This document shows positions 6,978-7,981 of a DNA stretch of 7,981 bases, piece by piece. Made by a program: the position numbers and the translations under genes. Every line of letters begins with the position of its first letter. Position 1 is the first letter of the stretch. The stretch covers positions 1 through 7,981 of the forward strand of contig JAUWKH010000068.1 in assembly GCA_030614305.1 (NCBI GenBank). The letters run 5' to 3'. The notes under the pieces are model-generated. The model had not been told where the DNA came from. It made no database searches and saw only the letters and a list, made by a program, of their open reading frames with translations. Source of the stretch: Bacteroidota bacterium. GTDB taxonomy: Bacteria > Bacteroidota > Bacteroidia > Bacteroidales > JADFUO01.

Positions 6978-7571
6978 TTAATTTTTATTTTTAACTAATT
7001 TTTTTAACCAATCCGGAACCGGACTTTCCGGCACGGGAACCATTGCATTTGGCACACTTGATAAACTACGTACATTACCGTGTGGGATATCTCTATGACA
7101 TTCCCAACATTTTCTATCTGTATTATGAACCTGATAGTTACCTTTTGTTTGTGAAATTAATTTCGATTGATCGAATAAATGTGTATGACATCTGATACAA
7201 TTTTCTTTTACTACTTCTTTACTCTCTTTAGCAATATTAATCACTTGTCTTTCAGCTCTTATAGTAAATAATGAGGCATGATTAAGGCCATCCTTGGCTT
7301 TAAAATAGTATTTGTTAAAGGAATTATCATGCGGTACATGACAATCGTTACAATTGGCCACCTCTCTGTGTGAACTATGATTCCATGTAACATATTGGGT
7401 TGCCATAATATGACAATTTACGCAAGTTTTCGGGTCTTCAGACAGATACGACCATGCTTTTGATAAATAAATTGAATAGGCTCCTAAGCCTGTGAATATT
7501 TCCAGTATAAGAATAACCGGTATTTTCCAATTCCTTGGTGGTGTTAAATTTTTTGTGATTTTTTTTAACAT
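6978..7571 (-). CDS. nrfH: NrfH, tetraheme menaquinol dehydrogenase of nitrite reductase
   Basis: NrfH belongs to the NapC/NirT family and delivers electrons from the menaquinone pool to NrfA. The 197 residues have a single N-terminal helix at about 17-36 that stays as an anchor. Four heme sites follow: CVNCHIM at 50-56 (with the CxxCHxM methionine typical of NrfH heme 1), CNDCH 74-78, CIRCH 125-129 and CWECH 155-159. The tail is proline-rich (VPVPESPVPDWLKKL). It is the first gene of the operon, with nrfA 10 bases downstream. The ATG at 7571 directly precedes a basic n-region and the anchor. No strong ribosome binding site is seen, which is usual in this phylum. Confidence 0.95.
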   Translation of the reverse strand: MLKKITKNLTPPRNWKIPVILILEIFTGLGAYSIYLSKAWSYLSEDPKTCVNCHIMATQYVTWNHSSHREVANCNDCHVPHDNSFNKYYFKAKDGLNHASLFTIRAERQVINIAKESKEVVKENCIRCHTHLFDQSKLISQTKGNYQVHNTDRKCWECHRDIPHGNVRSLSSVPNAMVPVPESPVPDWLKKLVKNKN

Positions 7572-7602
7572 AAAGCCTAAAATGCATTAATTTGGTTGTA
7601 AT

Positions 7603-7631
7603 TATATGTAATATATATCATATAACATATA
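7603..7631. repeat. AT-rich inverted repeat upstream of nrfH (possible operator)
   Basis: TATATGT at 7603-7609 is mirrored by ACATATA at 7625-7631 with a 15-base AT-only-plus-one-C spacer. It lies 32 to 60 bases before the nrfH start codon, in a position suitable for a regulator of the operon or for a leader hairpin. The surroundings are so AT-rich that a 7-base match by chance is quite possible. Confidence 0.3.
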
Positions 7632-7655
7632 TTCATCTGTATTTTATTTGAGATT

Positions 7656-7840
7656 TTATGGTAATTCAAAGCACATATATAATGGCAACGAAATCAAAAG
7701 GTTTGAAAATATCATCTTTATTTTGCAAAATCATATTTTAATGATGTGATAATATTATTGTGAACATGCGATGTTTCAACAAGTTTTTCATCAGAAATAT
7801 AAAGCTCCATCGCTTCCGGCATTCCCCCGACAAAAATATG
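7656..7840 (-). pseudogene. Relic of a DUF4143-type AAA ATPase gene
   Basis: On the minus strand, 7840-7718 reads HIFVGGMPEAMELYISDEKL, continues about 20 residues and ends KYDFAK before a TAA at 7720-7718. In the AAA_14/DUF4143 ATP-binding family the middle of the protein has a closely similar stretch: (Y/F)VGGMPEAV, a variable acidic helix, a NNI or NDI, and DFAKY. An in-frame TAA at 7843-7841 sits directly before it, and no P-loop region is present. A second frame at 7715-7656 ends in LLISLPLYMCFELP, which recalls the hydrophobic C-terminal end of the same family. Together these look like two internal pieces of one gene left after deletions. An ATG at 7822 gives a 34-residue frame that could be translated, but I read it as a fossil. 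The family is usually about 370-420 residues. Confidence 0.55.
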
Positions 7841-7862
7841 TTAAAAGACTATTGTGTTTTGA

Positions 7863-7892
7863 CAAAAATACAAATAAAACGGAAGAAACAAA
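7863..7892 (-). promoter_or_regulatory. Candidate Bacteroidota-type promoter upstream of nrfH
   Basis: TTTG at 7892-7889 and TATTTTTG at 7870-7863 are separated by 18 bases on the minus strand, matching TTTG / TAnnTTTG. Transcription would begin near 7857, leaving a leader of about 285 bases before nrfH that crosses the ATPase relic and the inverted repeat. A second TATTTTTG at 7838-7831 has no well-spaced partner. I found no exact TAnnTTTG closer to nrfH. Either this drives the operon with a long leader, or an alternative regulator-dependent promoter is used. Confidence 0.4.
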
Positions 7893-7907
7893 CATTTATT
7901 AATGAAT

Positions 7908-7981
7908 AGAACACAGATAACACGGATTACGCTGATAATCACGAATAATATATCAGTGATTATATGTGTAATTAGTGGCCA
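7908..7981. repeat. Dispersed-type repeat with internal near-repeats, cut by the edge
   Basis: The segment is built from variants of a roughly 10-base unit: CACAGATAA, CACGGATTAC, GCTGATAAT, CACGAATAAT, then inverted forms such as ATCAGTGATTAT and GTGTAATTAGTG. ATAATCAC at 7935-7942 pairs with GTGATTAT at 7956-7963 around a 13-base loop. Sequences of the style ATCCGTGTTATCTGTGTTC recur in many genomes, often between genes and near GxxExxY-type genes. That link is from memory. It holds no coding frame I can support and continues beyond the window. Confidence 0.5.

Noticed and set aside
7703..7716. FNR/CRP-like site (TTGA ... TCAT) upstream of nrfH
   Set aside because: The half-sites are five bases apart instead of six, and the right half is imperfect. 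It is too weak to call.

Overview
The window looks like a chromosomal segment of a Bacteroidota member. It is AT-rich and carries a C-terminal sorting domain of the type IX secretion system (T9SS). It has promoters of the TTTG / TAnnTTTG type, weak or absent Shine-Dalgarno sequences, and a TPR-membrane-LuxR-type regulator of a kind typical of that phylum. Every gene I can support is on the minus strand, so the order of transcription runs from high to low coordinates. Genus or species cannot be told from the sequence.

Right part (about 7981 to 3048): an ammonifying nitrite-reduction operon. It reads nrfH (tetraheme quinol dehydrogenase, membrane anchored), nrfA (pentaheme nitrite reductase with a CWTCK active-site heme), resB/ccsB and ccsA (System II cytochrome c maturation), then a small AhpD-like carboxymuconolactone decarboxylase family protein. 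Gaps are 10, 15, -1 and 15 bases, so one transcript is likely. NrfH takes electrons from menaquinol, NrfA reduces nitrite to ammonium outside the cytoplasmic membrane, and ResB-CcsA attach the nine hemes. The 410 bases upstream of nrfH hold no intact gene. They contain a candidate promoter, an AT-rich inverted repeat, a relic of a DUF4143-type ATPase gene, and a dispersed-looking repeat at the window edge.

Middle (about 3047 to 2752): a gene graveyard. A heavily deleted SO_0444-type metal permease follows the operon. It has a recognisable N-terminus joined out of frame to a GMTCNHC metal-binding motif. It abuts a possible rubrerythrin/ferritin-family relic on the plus strand.

Left part (2751 to 1): a 609-residue TPR / transmembrane / HTH regulator. 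A separate transcription unit follows, with a good promoter: a 53-residue lysine-rich coiled-coil protein, an overlapping 176-residue T9SS cargo protein, and the first 15 codons of another secreted protein cut by the window edge. The overlap and the 24-base gap suggest a three-gene (or longer) surface-protein operon of unknown function.
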